Source: Haematobia irritans (Eukaryota > Arthropoda > Insecta > Diptera > Muscidae). Taken from it: a stretch of 64,000 bases of DNA. The notes beneath the pieces were generated by a model, which saw only the letters and a program-made list of their open reading frames with translations, was not told the origin of the DNA and searched no databases. The stretch is from contig NC_134400.1 in NCBI RefSeq assembly GCF_050003625.1, positions 195,809,918-195,873,917 of the forward strand. The letters run 5' to 3'. Shown one piece after another: positions 48,719 through 62,110 of the stretch. The position numbers and the translations under genes were made by a program. Every line of letters begins with the position of its first letter. Within the stretch, counting starts at the first letter, position 1.

Positions 48719-50613
48719 TTTTTATACCCTCCACCATAGGATGGGGGGTATATTAACTTTGTCATTCCGTTTGTAACACATCGAAATATTGCTCTAAGAC
48801 CCCATAAAGTATATATATTCTGGGTCGTGGTGAAATTCTGAGTCGATCTAAGCATGTCCGTCCGTCCGTACGTCTGTCCGTCCGTCCGTCCGTCTGTCCG
48901 TCCGTCCGTCCGTCTGTCCGTCTGTCCGGCTGTCCGTCCGTCTGTGGAAATCACGCTAACTTCCGAACGAAACAAGCTATCGACTTGAAACTTGGCACAA
49001 GTAGTTGTTATTGATGTAGGTCGGATGGTATTGAAAATGGGCCATATCGGACCACGTTTACGTATAGCCCCCATATAAACCGATCCCCAAATTTGGCTTG
49101 GGGAGCCTCCCGGAGAAGCAAAATTCATCCGATCCGGTTGAAATTTGGTACGTGGTCTTAGTATACGGTCTCTAACAACCATGCAAAAATTGGTCCATAT
49201 CGGTCCATAATTATATATAGCCCCCATATAAACCGATCCCCAGATTTGACCTCCGGAACCTCTTGGAGGGGCAAAATTCATCCGATCCGATTGAAATTTG
49301 GTACCTGATGTAAGTATATGGTCTCTAACAACCATGCAAAAATTGGTCCATATCGGTCCATAATTATATATAGCCCCCATATAAACCGATCCCCAGATTT
49401 GACCTCCGTAGACTTTTGGAGGGGCAAAATTCATCCGATCCGGTTGAAATTTGGTACCTGATGTTAGTATACGGCCTCTAACTACCATGCAAAAATTGGT
49501 CCATATCGGTCCATAATTATATATAGTTCCCATATAAACCGTCCCCAGATTTGACGTCCGGAACCTCTTGGAGGAGCAAAAGTCATCCGATACGGTTGAA
49601 ATTTGGTACATTTTGTCAATATATGGCCTCTAACAGCCATGTAAAAATTGGTCCTTATCGGTCTTTAGTTATATATAGCCGATGACTTATTACACAAAAA
49701 TTGGTCCATATCGCCAAAAATAATCTACCAAAACTTTATTTCCATAGAAAATTTTGTCAAATTTTATTACTATAGAAAGTTTTGTCAAAATTTCATTTCT
49801 ATAGAAAGTTTTGTCAAAAGTTTATTTCTATACAAATGTTTGTCAAAATTTTATTTCCATAGAAAATTTTGTCAAAATTTTATTTCTATAGAAAATTTTG
49901 TAATCTACCAAAACTTTATTTCCATAGAAAATTTTGTCAAATTTTATTACTATAGAAAGTTTTGTTAAAATTTCATTTCTATAGAAAGTTTTGTCAAAAG
50001 TTTATTTCTATAGAAATGTTTGTCAAAATTTTATTTCTATAGAAAATTTTGTAAAAAATTTATTTCTGTAGAAAATTTTGTCAACATTTTATTTCTATAC
50101 AAAATTTTGTCAAAATTTTATTTCTATACAAAATTTTGTCAACATTTTATTTCTATAGAAATTTTTGTCAAAATTGTATTGCTATAGAAAATTTTGTCAA
50201 CATTTTATTTCTATAGAAAATTTTGTCAAGTTTTTATTTCTATAGAAAATTTTGTCAAATTTTTATTTCTATAGAAAATTTTGTCAAAATTTTATTTCTA
50301 TAGAAATTTTTGTCAAGGTTTCATTTCTATAGAAAATTTTGTCAAAATTTTATTTCTATAGAAAATTTTGTCAAACTAGATTATATACGTATTTAATCGG
50401 CCTTTTTTTGTTTAATATATAGCCCGAATGGGCTATCTTACAATTTAGAAGACAGTGTTAAAAAGTTTTACGATACCTTGCCATCGGCAAGTGTTATCGC
50501 AACCCAAGTAATTCGATTGTGGATGACAGCCTTTAGTAGAAGTTCCTACGCAATCCATGGTGGAGGGTACATAAGATTCGGCCTGGCCGAACTTACGGCC
50601 GTATATACTTGTT
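48719..50613 (-). mobile_element. Helentron/DINE-like repeat, family B (right arm copy)
   Basis: Mirror of 44501-46407, with subterminal inverted repeats TACCCTCCACCAT at 48725-48737 and its complement at 50557-50569. The minisatellite lies at about 49724-50375 and the CGGA block at about 48855-48945. Confidence 0.85.
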
Positions 50614-50713
50614 GAAATTATTCTCAGAATATATTTGAAATAAAAAATGAAAAAAAAAATTAGACATAATTTCCAATTGTCAGTATAGCATTTAGTATTT
50701 AAGGTGGACATTA

Positions 50714-50908
50714 AGTTCGAGTTTAGAGGCTAAAATCGCAATTTTCATGATACGTTTTCTTTAATAATCCATTATAAAAAATAATCTTTATAAAAAACTT
50801 GGTTTGGGCTATTCTCCATCAAGTTATATTTAAATTTGTATCGGAAGACGTACAATTTTACACTTTTCTTAGTAATTTATTTTTATTTTTAGCGTCTAAA
50901 CTCGAACT
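50714..50908. mobile_element. 195-bp Tc1/mariner-type MITE (right arm copy)
   Basis: Mirror of 44206-44400 with the same inverted ends and TA flanks (50712-50713 and 50909-50910). Carried by the inverted duplication rather than inserted separately. Confidence 0.88.
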
Positions 50909-52269
50909 TAGTACTCACCTGTAGGAATTGCTGTAACATAAAAAATATAGATTCAAAAACATGGATGCATCTCCAACCTGTGATCCAGATGTAGAATAAA
51001 TATAGATCATCCTATTACCACTCATGTTGTATATTTTTTATGTAAATCAATTAAAAATCCGCACTAATTTTAAACTATTAACAGAAATATACAGTTCTTT
51101 AATCTGTTATTTGTTTTTATCAAAAAAAAGCTTTTCTGATTACTCTAACATCACATCATTCACTTCTCAGTTTATAAAATGTTTCGAAATAAATGTATTT
51201 TCATTAATAATCACCAATACCTCACGTACAATTTTGCAAAATTAAAACCACGTGTGCACTTCATAAATGCATCAACATAACTGAATGCAACAATAAAACT
51301 CAAAGACACAAATAGCCATAAAGAAAAACAACTCCCTAAAGAAAAACAACTCCACACACACACGATCCCTTTCTGATCTCGCTATTGCAAGAAAACAACT
51401 CTCACCACAAAAGATACCAACAACACACAAGGAACATTCCATTGTCTCTAGAATCAAAACAACCAACAACAGCATAAATGACGCAATAACAAACACAAAC
51501 AATCATACGAGATATACACAAAATATCTCTTAAAAACTCCCTCACATGATGCACTCACATTTTCCAGTAGCACGTTTATTGATTAGTTTGAATTCTATCT
51601 ATAAGTTAAGGTAAAATATATACCAAATCTATGAGGAATCTATAAAAAATGATATACACCCGGCAAGGATTATATTAACTACTTTTTATTCTACTTTATC
51701 TAAAATTTTCAATGTGAGGAAAAACACTCCAACTTATAATAAAAAGGGAAATAATCTGTAGGTAGCCATCATACGAATCGGTAATGTCGTTAAGTTAATT
51801 TTTACTACAAAAATTTTTTTCCATACAAAATTTTTTCTTAGTAAATTGTCTACATTTCGTAGTAAGATTTTTATATTGCCCATGTATTTTTATAATAGAA
51901 TCAACGATGCATTAACTACTGTGTTGGAAATTTATTTAAGGAAAAATCCTTCCCATTTCGTAGTTAGTGAACTAAAAAACATTTACTGAATTTTTATAAG
52001 TTTTCCTTTAGCTAAGTTAATTTTCGTTGTGGTTACGAAAAATGAACTATATTACAGTAAATTTGTTGAACTATGTGGAAGTCAAAATGGTCCTTAAATT
52101 TACAAGACACTTTTTTTTCTGTGTATAAAGTTTATTAAAATACTAGTTTATTTATTTAGTATAATTGAATTGGCTATAAGAACTTTCTTTTCCATGGTTG
52201 AATGCAGAAGTCAAATGAATATTTAGCTAAAAGCAATGTTGTGAAATAGAATTAATGTCGTTATACAAT

Positions 52270-54850
52270 TTCTATAGAAAACAAATTTTCTATAGAAATA
52301 AAATGTTGGCAAAATTTTCTATAGAAATAAAACCTTGAGAAAATTTTCTATAGCAAATAAAATTTTGGCAAAATTTTCTATACAAATAAAACTTTCATAA
52401 AATTTTTCTATACAAATAAAATTTTGACAAAAATTTGTGCAGAAATAACATTTTCATAAAATGTTTCTATTGAATAAAAATGTTGATAAAATTTTTCTAT
52501 AGAAATAAAATTTTTGCAAAATAAAATTTTGACAAAATGTTCTATAAAAATTAAATTTTGCAATACTAACTATAGAAATAACATTTTGACAAAATTTTCT
52601 ATAGAAATAACATTTTGACAAAAGTTTCTACAGAAATAAAATTTTGACGAAAGTTTCTATAAGAATTAAATTTTATCAAAATTTTCTATAGAAATAAACT
52701 TTTGACAAAACGTTCTACAGAAATAAAATTTAGACAAAATTTTCTATATAAATAAAATTTTGACAAAACGTTCTATAGAAATATAACTTTGACAAATTTT
52801 TCTATAGTCATAAAATTTTGACAAAATTTTCTATAGACATAAAATTTTGACAAAATTTTCTATAGAAATAAAATTTTGACAAATTGTTCTATAGAAATAA
52901 AATTTTGACAAATTTTTCTATAGACATAACATTTTGACAAAATTTTCTATAGAAATAACATTTTGACAAAATTTTCTATAGAAAAAATTTTCATAAAATG
53001 TTCTATAGAAATAAAATTTTGACAAAAGTTTGTACAGAAATAACATTTTGACAAAAGTTTCTACAGAAACAAAATTTTGACGAAATTTCCTATAAGAATT
53101 AAATTTTGTCAAAATTTTCTATAGAAATAAACTTTTGACAAAATGTTCTTCAAAAATAAAATTTTGACAAAATTTTCTATATAAATAAAATTTTGACAAA
53201 ATGTTCTATAGAAATATAACTTTGGCAATTTTTTCTATAGACATAAAATTTTGACAAAATTTTCTATAGACATACAATTTTGACAAAATGTTCTATAGAA
53301 ATAAAATTTTGACAAATTTTTCTATAGAAATAAAATTTTGACAAATTTTTCTATAGACATAACATTTTGACAAAATTTTCTATAGAAAAAATTTTCATAA
53401 AATTTTTTTACAGAAATAAAATTTTGACAAAATTTTCTATAAAATACAATTTTGACAAAAGTTTGAACAAAAATAAAATTTTGACAAATTTTTCTATAGA
53501 AATAAAATTGTGACAAATTTTTCTATAGAAATAAAATTTTGACAAAATGTTCAATAGAAATATAACTTTGACAAATTTTTCTATAGACATAAAATTTTGA
53601 CAAAATTTTCTTTAGAAATAAAATTTTGACAAATTTTTCTATAGAAATAAAATGTTGACAATTTTTTCTATAGACATAAAATTTTGACAAAATTTTATAT
53701 AGAAAAAAATGTTTATAAAATTTTTTTACAGAAATAAAATTTTGACATCATTTTCTATAGAAATAAAATGTTGACGAAATTTTCTATAAGAACAAAATTT
53801 TGACAAAATTTTCTTCAGAAATAAAATTTTGACAAATTTTTCTATAGAAATAAAATGTTGACAAATTTTCTATAGACATAAAATTTCGACAAATTTTATA
53901 TAGAAAAAAATTTTCATAATTTTTTTTTTACAGAAATAAAATTTTGACAGAATGTTCTACAGAAATAAAATTTTGACGAAATTTTCTATAAGAATACAAT
54001 TTTGACAAAATTTTTTAAAGAAATAAAATTTTGACAAATTTTTCTATAGAAATAAAATTTTGACAAATTTTTCTATAGACTTAAAATTTTGACAAAATTT
54101 TCTACAGAAAAAAATTTTCATAAAATTTTTTTACAGAAATAAAATTTTGACATCATTTTCTATAGAAATAAAATGTTCACGAAATTTTCTATAAGAATAA
54201 AATTTTGACAAAATTTTCTATATAAATAAAATTTTGACAAAATGTTCTACAGAAATAAAATATTGACGAAATTTTCTATAAGAATAAAATTTTGACAAAA
54301 TTTTCTATAGAAATAACATTTTGACAAAATGTTCTATAGAAATAAAATTTTGACAAAATTTTCTATAGAAATAAAATTTTCTATAGAAATAAAATTTTGA
54401 CAAAATTTTCTATAGAAATAACATTTTGACAAAATGTTCTATAGAAATAAAATTTTGACAAAATTTTCTATAGAAATAAAATTTTCTATAGAAATAAAAT
54501 TTTGACAAAATTTTCTATAGAAATAAAATTTTGAAAAATTTTTCTATTGACAAAGTTTTGACAAAATTTTGTATAGAAAAAATTTTCATAATTTTTTTTA
54601 CAGAAAGAAAATTTTGACATAATTTTCTATAGAAATACAATTTTGACAAAATTTTCTATGGAAATAAAAGTTTGATAAAATTTTCAATAGGAATAAAATG
54701 TTGAAAAAATTTCCTATGGAAATAAAAGTTTGATAAAATTTTCTATAGGAATAAAATTTTCTATAGAAATAAAATTTTGAGTATTTTTTTGTTTGGTAGT
54801 TTTTTGGTAAAATTTTCTTCAAATTTTCGTAGATTATTTTTGGCTCGAGT
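52270..54850 (+). repeat. 29-bp minisatellite array with family B-type right flank
   Basis: A continuous degenerate array in plus orientation (GACAAAATTTT then CTATAGAAATAAAATTTT), with higher-order repeats such as the near-identical stretches around 54300-54400 and 54420-54510. Just after the array, GTAGATTATTTTTGGC resembles the sequence that follows the minisatellite in the family B elements (45388-45403), so it is probably a fragment of that family. Minus-strand frames of 60-74 codons are artefacts of the repeat. Confidence 0.85.
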
Positions 54851-55944
54851 GTTGATATGAAATTCCTAAAAAGAAAACGGGAGCAATCAAAACTAAAGTC
54901 AATCTTCTGAAAATACGATCAACACACTTATGGGGTTTTTACCACGAACCCACAACCACAATTTAATTTATAATTATTTTACCTACTCATAAAATGCAAA
55001 ACACTAAAAAAACGTTTTCTTTTTTTCTGTTATCTTTGTTAACCTACCGACATGAATTTCTGTTTTATGTCGTTCTTGTAATCGTAGTTCTTTTATTGTA
55101 TGTAAGTTATATGGTCAGATTACGTTATAGCCTTTTAGTGAAACCGAGTTTCAGCGCCACAGTATGTGGTGAGAGCTATGATTCAATTTGAACGTTGTAT
55201 TGCTTTTTATTTTATGGTCCACAAATTGAAACGGATACGGACATGAGGCTATACAACGTTTATACTATCAAGGCGTTTACCTACAATTGCTGCCCCCGGA
55301 ACACACCTCCGCCAGGTTCTTGTTCTAGAATTTCCCCTCAATAAATGCCTGTTAATTTAATGATTTTAGAACAGATTCTATAGAGTGTTGGTTGTTGGTG
55401 ATCGTTTGGTAAGTTCAGTTCGTACATAAATCCACATGCCAATGAAGCTGTCAATCAAACTAACCCCAGCTCCACTGCCTCAAAAGACTGATGAAATATG
55501 AGTAACGAACTGGAAAATACCTGAGTGTTGCTTTGTTTACCTCTTTTTGTTATCATCTATGAAATTGCAATTTTATTATTAGTCTATTAAAGTGCTTCTC
55601 ACTTTATTTGATCGTTATTTTAATATTCGGCCATAAGCTTTTAATTTTAAAATTTATGTTAGTTTGAAAACCCAAAATAGAATGGAGGGGGGAAAGGTTC
55701 TAATTACAGATCTTGTAATCATAATGGAATGAAGATAACGTTGAACAAATTGTTTATATTGGGGTTTTTTTATGCCGGAAATAAGACAACTACCCTCAAA
55801 GAGATGACGAGGAATATTACTTAATTAAGCAATAAAACAAAAATTAAAATATATAACGCAATGCGGAAATTGTAAAATTCTTGTCAAACATTACTTTAGC
55901 CACCACTATAGGAGGAAATATTATATTTAATAAGCCATTAAAAT
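54851..55944. other. Intergenic sequence, no gene seen
   Basis: A 65-codon frame at 54994-55191 is hydrophobic in its middle but has no recognisable family and no supporting splice or start context. A small inverted pair AACGTTGTAT/ATACAACGTT lies at about 55191 and 55250. Confidence 0.4.
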
Positions 55945-57845
55945 TTGTTAAATTTTTTTTCTATAGAAAACATTGTAAAAATATTATTTCTATAGCAAAT
56001 TTTGTTAAAATTTTATTTCTATCGAAAATTTTGTTAAAATTTTATTTCTAAAGAAAATTTTGCCAAAATTTTATATCTATAGAAATTTTTTTCAAAATTA
56101 TATTTTCATGGAATATTTTGGCGAAATTTTATTTCTATGGGAGATTTTGTCAAAATTTTATTTCTATAGAAAATTTTTTTAAAAATTTTATTTCTATAGA
56201 ATTTTTTTTTTCAAAATTTTATTTCTATAGAAATTTTTCTCAAAATTGTCAAAATTTTATTTCTATGGAAAATTATGTCAAAATTTTATTTCTATAGAAA
56301 ATTTTGTCAAAATTTTATTTCTATAGAAATTTTGTCCATAAAAAAAATTTTTAAAAATTTTATTTCTATAGAAAATTTTTGTCACAATTTCATTTCTGTA
56401 TAAAATGTTGTCAAAGTTTCATTTTATCAAAAATTTTTTCAAAATTTTATTTCTATAGAAATTTTTTCAAAATTGTATTTCTATAGGAAATTTTGTTAAA
56501 ATTTTAGTTTTATAGAAAATTTTTCCAAAATTTTAGTTCTATAGAATATGTTGTCAAAATTTTATTTCTATAGAAAATTTTGTCAAAATTTTATTTCTAT
56601 AGAAAATTTTGTCAAAATTTTATTTTTATAGAAAATGTTGTCAAAATATTATTTCTATAGAGAATTTTATCGAAATTTCATTTCTATAGAAATTTTGTCA
56701 AAATTTTATTTCTATAGAAAATTTTGTCAAATTTTTATTTCTATAGAAAATTTTTTTCAAAATTTTATTTCTACAGAAATTTTTGTCAAAATTTTATTTC
56801 TATAGAAAATTTTGTCAAAATTTCATTTCTATAGATTTTTTTTAAAATTTTATTTCTATAGAAAATTTTGTCAAAATTTTATTTCTATAAGAACTTTTGT
56901 CAAAATTTTATTTCTATAGAAAATTTTGTCAAAATTTTTATTTCTATAGAAAATTTTGTCAAATTTTTATCCCTATAGAATTTTTTTTTTTCAAAATTTT
57001 ATTTCTATAGAAAATTTTGTCAAAATTTTATTTCTATAAGAACTTTTGTCAACATTTTATTTCTATAGAAAATTTTGTCAACATTTTATTTCTATAGATA
57101 ATTTTGTCAAAATTTTATTTCTATAGAAAATTTTGTCAAAATTTTATTTCTATAGAAAATTTTGTAAAAATTTTATTTCTATAGAAAAATTTTTCAAATT
57201 TTTATTCCTATAGATTTTTTTTTTTCAAAATTTTATTTCTATAGAATTTTTTTTTCAAAATTTTATTTCTCTAGAAATTTTTTTCAAAATTTTATTTCTA
57301 TAGAAAATTTTGTCTAAATTTTATTTTTATAGAAAATTTTGTCAAAATTTTATTGCTATAGAAAAATTTGTCATATTTTTACCTATAGAAATTTTTTTTC
57401 AAAATTTTATTTCTACAGAAAAGTTTGTCAAAATTTTTACTTCTATAGAAAATTTTGTCAAAATTTTATTTCTATAGAAAATTTTGTCAAAATTTTTATT
57501 ACCGTAGAAAATTTTGTCAAAAAATTTTATTTCGATAGAAAATTTTCTCAAAATTTTTACTTCTATAGAAAATTTTGTCAAAATTGTATTTCTATAGAAA
57601 ATTTTGTCAAAATTTTATTTCTATAGAAAATGTTGTCAAAATTTTATTTCTATAGAAAATTTTTTTCAAAATGTGATTGTCATAGAAATTTTATCAAAAT
57701 TTTATTTCTATAGAAAATTTTGTCAAAAATGTATTTCTTTAGAAAATTTTGTCAAAATTGTATTTCTATAGATAATTTGGTCAAAATTTTTACTTCTATA
57801 GAAAATTTTGTCAAGATTTTATTTCTATAGAAAATTTCATCTTGA
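55945..57845 (-). repeat. 29-bp minisatellite array, minus orientation
   Basis: Degenerate array in which the unit reads TTTTATTTCTATAGAA then AATTTTGTCAAAA. Neither unique flank of the hAT-like or family B elements was recognised at the edges, so the parent element is unknown. Plus-strand frames rich in FYFYRKFCQNF come from the repeat. Confidence 0.9.
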
Positions 57846-59104
57846 CTGAAAATATTTTCTTTCGAAATCCTATTCATTAATATTTATACCTTATAATCAG
57901 TTACGAACAAACAATAAAAACGGATACCATACCCAATTGACATGTGATTTATGTTCAAACAAAAACAAAAATAGTTGAAACACTATTGCTTGCTATTGTT
58001 TGTTCCTATTTGATCAATTAGAAATTTTACAGCTAATTATTTTAACATTTACATCTTAGTGTTTAGATATGCAAAGCCATGTTCGTGTCTTAAGTCTTTT
58101 GTTTGAACTATACTTGGACATTTCCAACTGTGACACCTGGCAGAACATACTAAAGAATCTTTTTATAGATTTGAAATCATTCAACACAAACAAACAACAA
58201 CAAAAAACTTTTCTTCTAGAAATCTAAAAATCCATTAAATTAATTTTCTTAACAAATGGTGAAATAATAACAATAAATTGTATAATTTTGCTTTAAAAAA
58301 CACAAAAAGCCCACAATATAAATTCTACACATTATAATTTAGAAATGTTTTTTGTTTATAATTTCATTACATTGAATTGATGAGAAAAATGATTTTTCTT
58401 GTCCTTGGTCTTGAACTTTACACGGATGAATGGTTAGATTGGAGTAATGTCGGTTTTGCTATAACATTTTTATACAGACAAGTCATTAGCTAATGGACAG
58501 ATTTATCTCATTCGTATTTAGCTTAGAATTAGCCGTACACATTGTTAGTGTGTGAGTGTTTGTTTTTTTTTTTTTTTAATAATTTATTCATGTTATTGGC
58601 GTTTCAATAAATTAACACAAAGCCCACCGCAAATGAATGGAATGAGAGATGGTGACGTTAGCTAGAATGGAAGCTACTATGGCTAATAATCTACAGTCAT
58701 GGTCCATTGAATTGTGAGTTAGATATTCTCTAAGTGTGTTTTTTTTGTTGATTTTTATTTAATAATTTATAAGTATTACAAAATTGTATTTAATCATCTC
58801 CCCATATGGTTAGGCCCTAGGACAAAATAAATCATGTAATATTTGTTTTTGTTTTTAATAAATTTACTTTAATTTATTTTAAATATCCATGACCAATGTA
58901 AGAATCGTGTTATTGAGTTGCATTTTCGCATACAATTAATTACTAGAACATTTTCTATAGTTTATTTAATTTTTTCAAATAAAACTCACGAGTTGTTATG
59001 CAATAAAGAATATAAGAAAATTGTTAATCTGTAACAATAACACTGCACTGCAAAGATTTCACATCCTTAAGAGACGAAGGCGAATTTTGCCAATTTTTTT
59101 TTTG
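57846..59104. other. Intergenic sequence, no gene seen
   Basis: AT-rich with short T-runs (58561-58578). No open frame of note and no repeat shared with the rest of the window. Confidence 0.4.
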
Positions 59105-59825
59105 GGACAAAACTTTCTATAGAAATAAAATGTTGACAAAATTTTCTATAGAAGTAAAGCTTTGACAAAATTTTTGTATAGAAATCAAATGTTGACAAAA
59201 TGTTGGTATAGAAATAAAATTTGACAAAAATTTCCTAAAGAAATAAAATTTTGTCAACATTTTCTAGAGAAAAAAATTTTGTCAAAATGTTTTATAGAAA
59301 TAAAATTTTGACAAAATATTCTATAGAAATAAACTGTTGAAAAATGTTTCTATAGAAATAAAATTTTGACAAAATTTTCTATAGAAATAAAATTTTGACA
59401 AAATTTCCTAAAGAAATAAAATTTTGACAATAGTTTCTATAGAAATAGAATTTCGTCAAAATTCTCTATAGCACTAAAATGTTGATAATTTTTTTTATAG
59501 AAATAAAATTTTGAAATAAAGTTTTGACAAAATTTTCAAAATAAAATTTTGAAATAAAGTTTTGTCAAAATTTTCTATAGAAATAAAATTTTGTCAAAAT
59601 TTTCTATAGAAAAAATTTTGACAAAATTTTCTATAGAAATAAAATGTTGACAAAATATTCTATAGAAATAAACTGTTGACAACATTTTTGTATAGAAATA
59701 AAATTTTGACAAAATTTTCTATAGAAAAAAATTTTTGACAAAATTTTCCTAAAGAAATAAAATTTTGTCAAAATTTTTTATAGAAACAAAATTTTGACAA
59801 AATTTTCTATAGAAATAGAATTTTT
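59105..59825 (+). repeat. 29-bp minisatellite array
   Basis: Degenerate plus-orientation units (GACAAAATTTTCTATAGAAA). Directly followed by the foldback-type repeat at 59875-60390, and a related array resumes at about 60395. This suggests that one composite element carries both. Confidence 0.88.
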
Positions 59826-59874
59826 TTCATTCGTTTTGCTTTGTTATTGTTGGTTTTGTTCTCTAAGCATTGTT

Positions 59875-60390
59875 GTTGTTTTTTGATTTCAGCTTAAAAT
59901 CATACATTGACTAAACTACAAGTGTAGCTTGTACAACGGAGGAATTTATTTATTTATTGTACGAATTTATTTCGGCATAAGCCGGCTATCATCTTCATTC
60001 GAATGAAGATAGAGGAAGCACGCTCAAAAACAAACCCAGCCAAATACATTCAAATCGATGATTTGAGTTTGGCAAAGGAAAAGAGATATGCTGGCAAATT
60101 TGTTTAGGCAGTAGCCGACTATCAAACCCTTTTACGGGAGGTTCAAGTGTAGTTCACGTTGGGTTGAGTCAATTACCCGAATTTATTCTGATAATTGGTT
60201 GATAGTTTTGTTGCAAGTAGAGGATGCTGATGAGGAATGTGGTAATTCCGAAACAGCTGTACATCCAACCATCTTGCAGTCTATAGGGCTTTGTCCAAAT
60301 AAATTTGACAAGCATACTTTTCCTCTGTTGGTTAAGCTACACTTGTAGTTTAGTCAATGCATGGCTTTAAGCTGAGATCAAAAACAACAA
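59875..60390. mobile_element. Foldback-type repeat with long terminal inverted repeats
   Basis: The 40 bp at 59891-59930 (AGCTTAAAATCATACATTGA onward) are inverted at 60334-60373 with 37 of 40 identical. The pairing continues outward through TTGATTTCAG and ATCTCAGC to about 55 bp. The 400-bp interior is non-coding and contains the palindrome CATTCGAATG at about 59996. Partial relatives occur at 34370-34745 and 61240-61310. Confidence 0.8.
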
Positions 60391-60394
60391 TTTT

Positions 60395-60905
60395 CTATAA
60401 ACACTAAAATTTTGACAAACTTTTCCATAGAAATAAAATTTTGATACATTTTTTGATTGAAATAAAATTTTGAATTAAAGTTTTGTCAAAATTTTCTATA
60501 GAAATAAAATTTTGTCAAAATTTTCTATAGAAATAAAATTTTGACAAAATGTTCTATAGAAATAAAATTTGACAAAAAATTTTTATAGAAATAAAATTTT
60601 GATAAAATTTTCCTAAAGAAATAAAATTTTGTCAAAATTTTTTATAGAAATAAAATTTAGACAAAATTTTCATAAAGAAATAAAATGTTGTCAAAATTTT
60701 TTATTTAAAAAAAAGTTTTGAAAAATGACAAACAAATTTTCCTAAAGAAATAAAATGTTGTCAAAATTTTTTATTTAAAAAAAGTTTTGAAAAATGACAA
60801 ACTTTTCTATAGAAACAAAATTTTAATAAATTTTTTTATAGAAACAAAATTTTAAAATAAAGTTTTGACAAAATTGTCTATATAAATAAAATTTTATTTA
60901 TATAG
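60395..60905 (+). repeat. 29-bp minisatellite array
   Basis: Degenerate units in plus orientation, with a local duplication (TAAAGAAATAAAATGTTGTC near 60674 and again near 60740). Confidence 0.88.
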
Positions 60906-60958
60906 AAATACAATTTTTCCATTCCTTTAGTTTTGTTATTGTTGGTTTTGTTCTTTAA

Positions 60959-61216
60959 CCCTCTAATGCCCCAATTTTTTACCAGCTGATTAAATTTTAA
61001 CTGTTAACGACACAAAAGCAAGAGACCTAAGCAAGAAAAATTTATACGGTAAAATTCAGCATATGCCTCTGAATTTTACCGTATAAATAGCCTCTTGAAT
61101 AGCTTCAAATAAGTTTTCTTTTTTTTTGCCCATTTTTGTTGTCTTAAGGTGTGTTTTACTAAAAGCTTCCTTATTAAATGAAGCCCGCCTAAAGGCGGGC
61201 TTGGGCATTAGAGGTT
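60959..61216. mobile_element. 258-bp piggyBac-like MITE (TTAA target)
   Basis: TTAA lies at 60955-60958 and 61217-61220; inverted ends are CCCTCTAATGCCC and GGGCATTAGAGG with a 1-bp difference. Removing it restores TTCTTTAACATTGTTGTTG, matching TTCTCTAAGCATTGTTGTTG in the related repeat near 59860, so the insertion site is confirmed. Two strong hairpins lie inside (61040-61088 and about 61183-61200, GCCCGCCTAAAGGCGGGC). Confidence 0.88.
61040..61088. repeat. Perfect 20-bp hairpin inside the MITE
   Basis: 61040-61059 (ATTTATACGGTAAAATTCAG) pairs exactly with 61069-61088; loop 9 nt. A small structured RNA could form if transcribed, but nothing shows that it is. Confidence 0.85.
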
Positions 61217-61239
61217 TTAACATTGTTGTTGTCGCTTAT

Positions 61240-61310
61240 TGCAGCTTAAAACCATACATTGACTAAACTACAAGTGTAGCTTAACCAACAGAGGAAAAGA
61301 ATGTTTGTCA
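61240..61310 (+). repeat. Partial copy of the foldback-type repeat end
   Basis: GCAGCTTAAAACCATACATT and the following ACTAAACTACAAGTGTAGC match the terminal repeat of 59875-60390; the copy then passes into minisatellite. Confidence 0.85.
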
Positions 61311-61319
61311 AATTTACTT

Positions 61320-62110
61320 TTTGTAAAAATTTTCTATAGAAAATAAATTTGACAAAATTTTCTATAGAAATAAAATTTTGACAAAAATTTCCTAAAGAAA
61401 TAAAATTTTGTCAAAATTTTCTATAGAAAAAAATTGTAAAAATTTTTTATAGAAATAAAATTTTGACCAAATTTTCTATAGAAATAGAAATAGAATTTTG
61501 TCAAAATTTTCTATAGCAACACTTTTCTATAGAACAAACTTTTCTATAGAAATAAAATTTTGATAGATTTTTTTATAGAAATAAAGTTTTGACAAAATTT
61601 CCTATAGCAATAAAATTTTGACAAAATTTTCCTAAAGTAATAACATGTTGTCATAACTTTTTATAGAAATAAAATTTTGACAAGATTTTCTATAGAAATA
61701 AAATGTTCACAAAATTTTCTGTAGAAATAAAAATTTGACAAAATTTTCTACAGAAATCAAATGTTGACAAAATTTTTTATAGAAATAAAATTTCGACAAA
61801 ATTTTCCTAAAGAAATAAAATTTTGACAAAATTTTTTATTTAAATGAAAATTTTGAAAAAATTTCTATAGAAACAGAATTTTGTCAAAAATTTCTATAGC
61901 ACTAAAATTTTGACAAACTTTTCCATAGAAATAAAATTTTTTTATAGAAATAAACTTTAAAATAAAGTTTCGACAAAATTTTCTATGAAAATAAAATGTT
62001 ATTCATATATATAAATAAAATTTTGTCAAAATCTTCTATAGAAAAAAAATTGTCAAAATTTTTTATAGAAATTAAAATTTGACAAAAATTTCCTAAATAA
62101 ATAAAATTTT
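61320..62110 (+). repeat. 29-bp minisatellite array
   Basis: Degenerate plus-orientation units, interrupted at 62111 by a foldback element. Confidence 0.88.

Larger units (their letters stand above)
47747..52129 (-). repeat. Right arm of the 9.1-kb palindrome
   Basis: Inverted copy of 42984-47378, including the nested MITE, the family B element and its minisatellite. Starts ACACCGAAAAAAAAGT and ends CTGTGTATAAAG. The few differences seen are about 12 bp in the CGGA block and single-base length changes. Confidence 0.95.
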
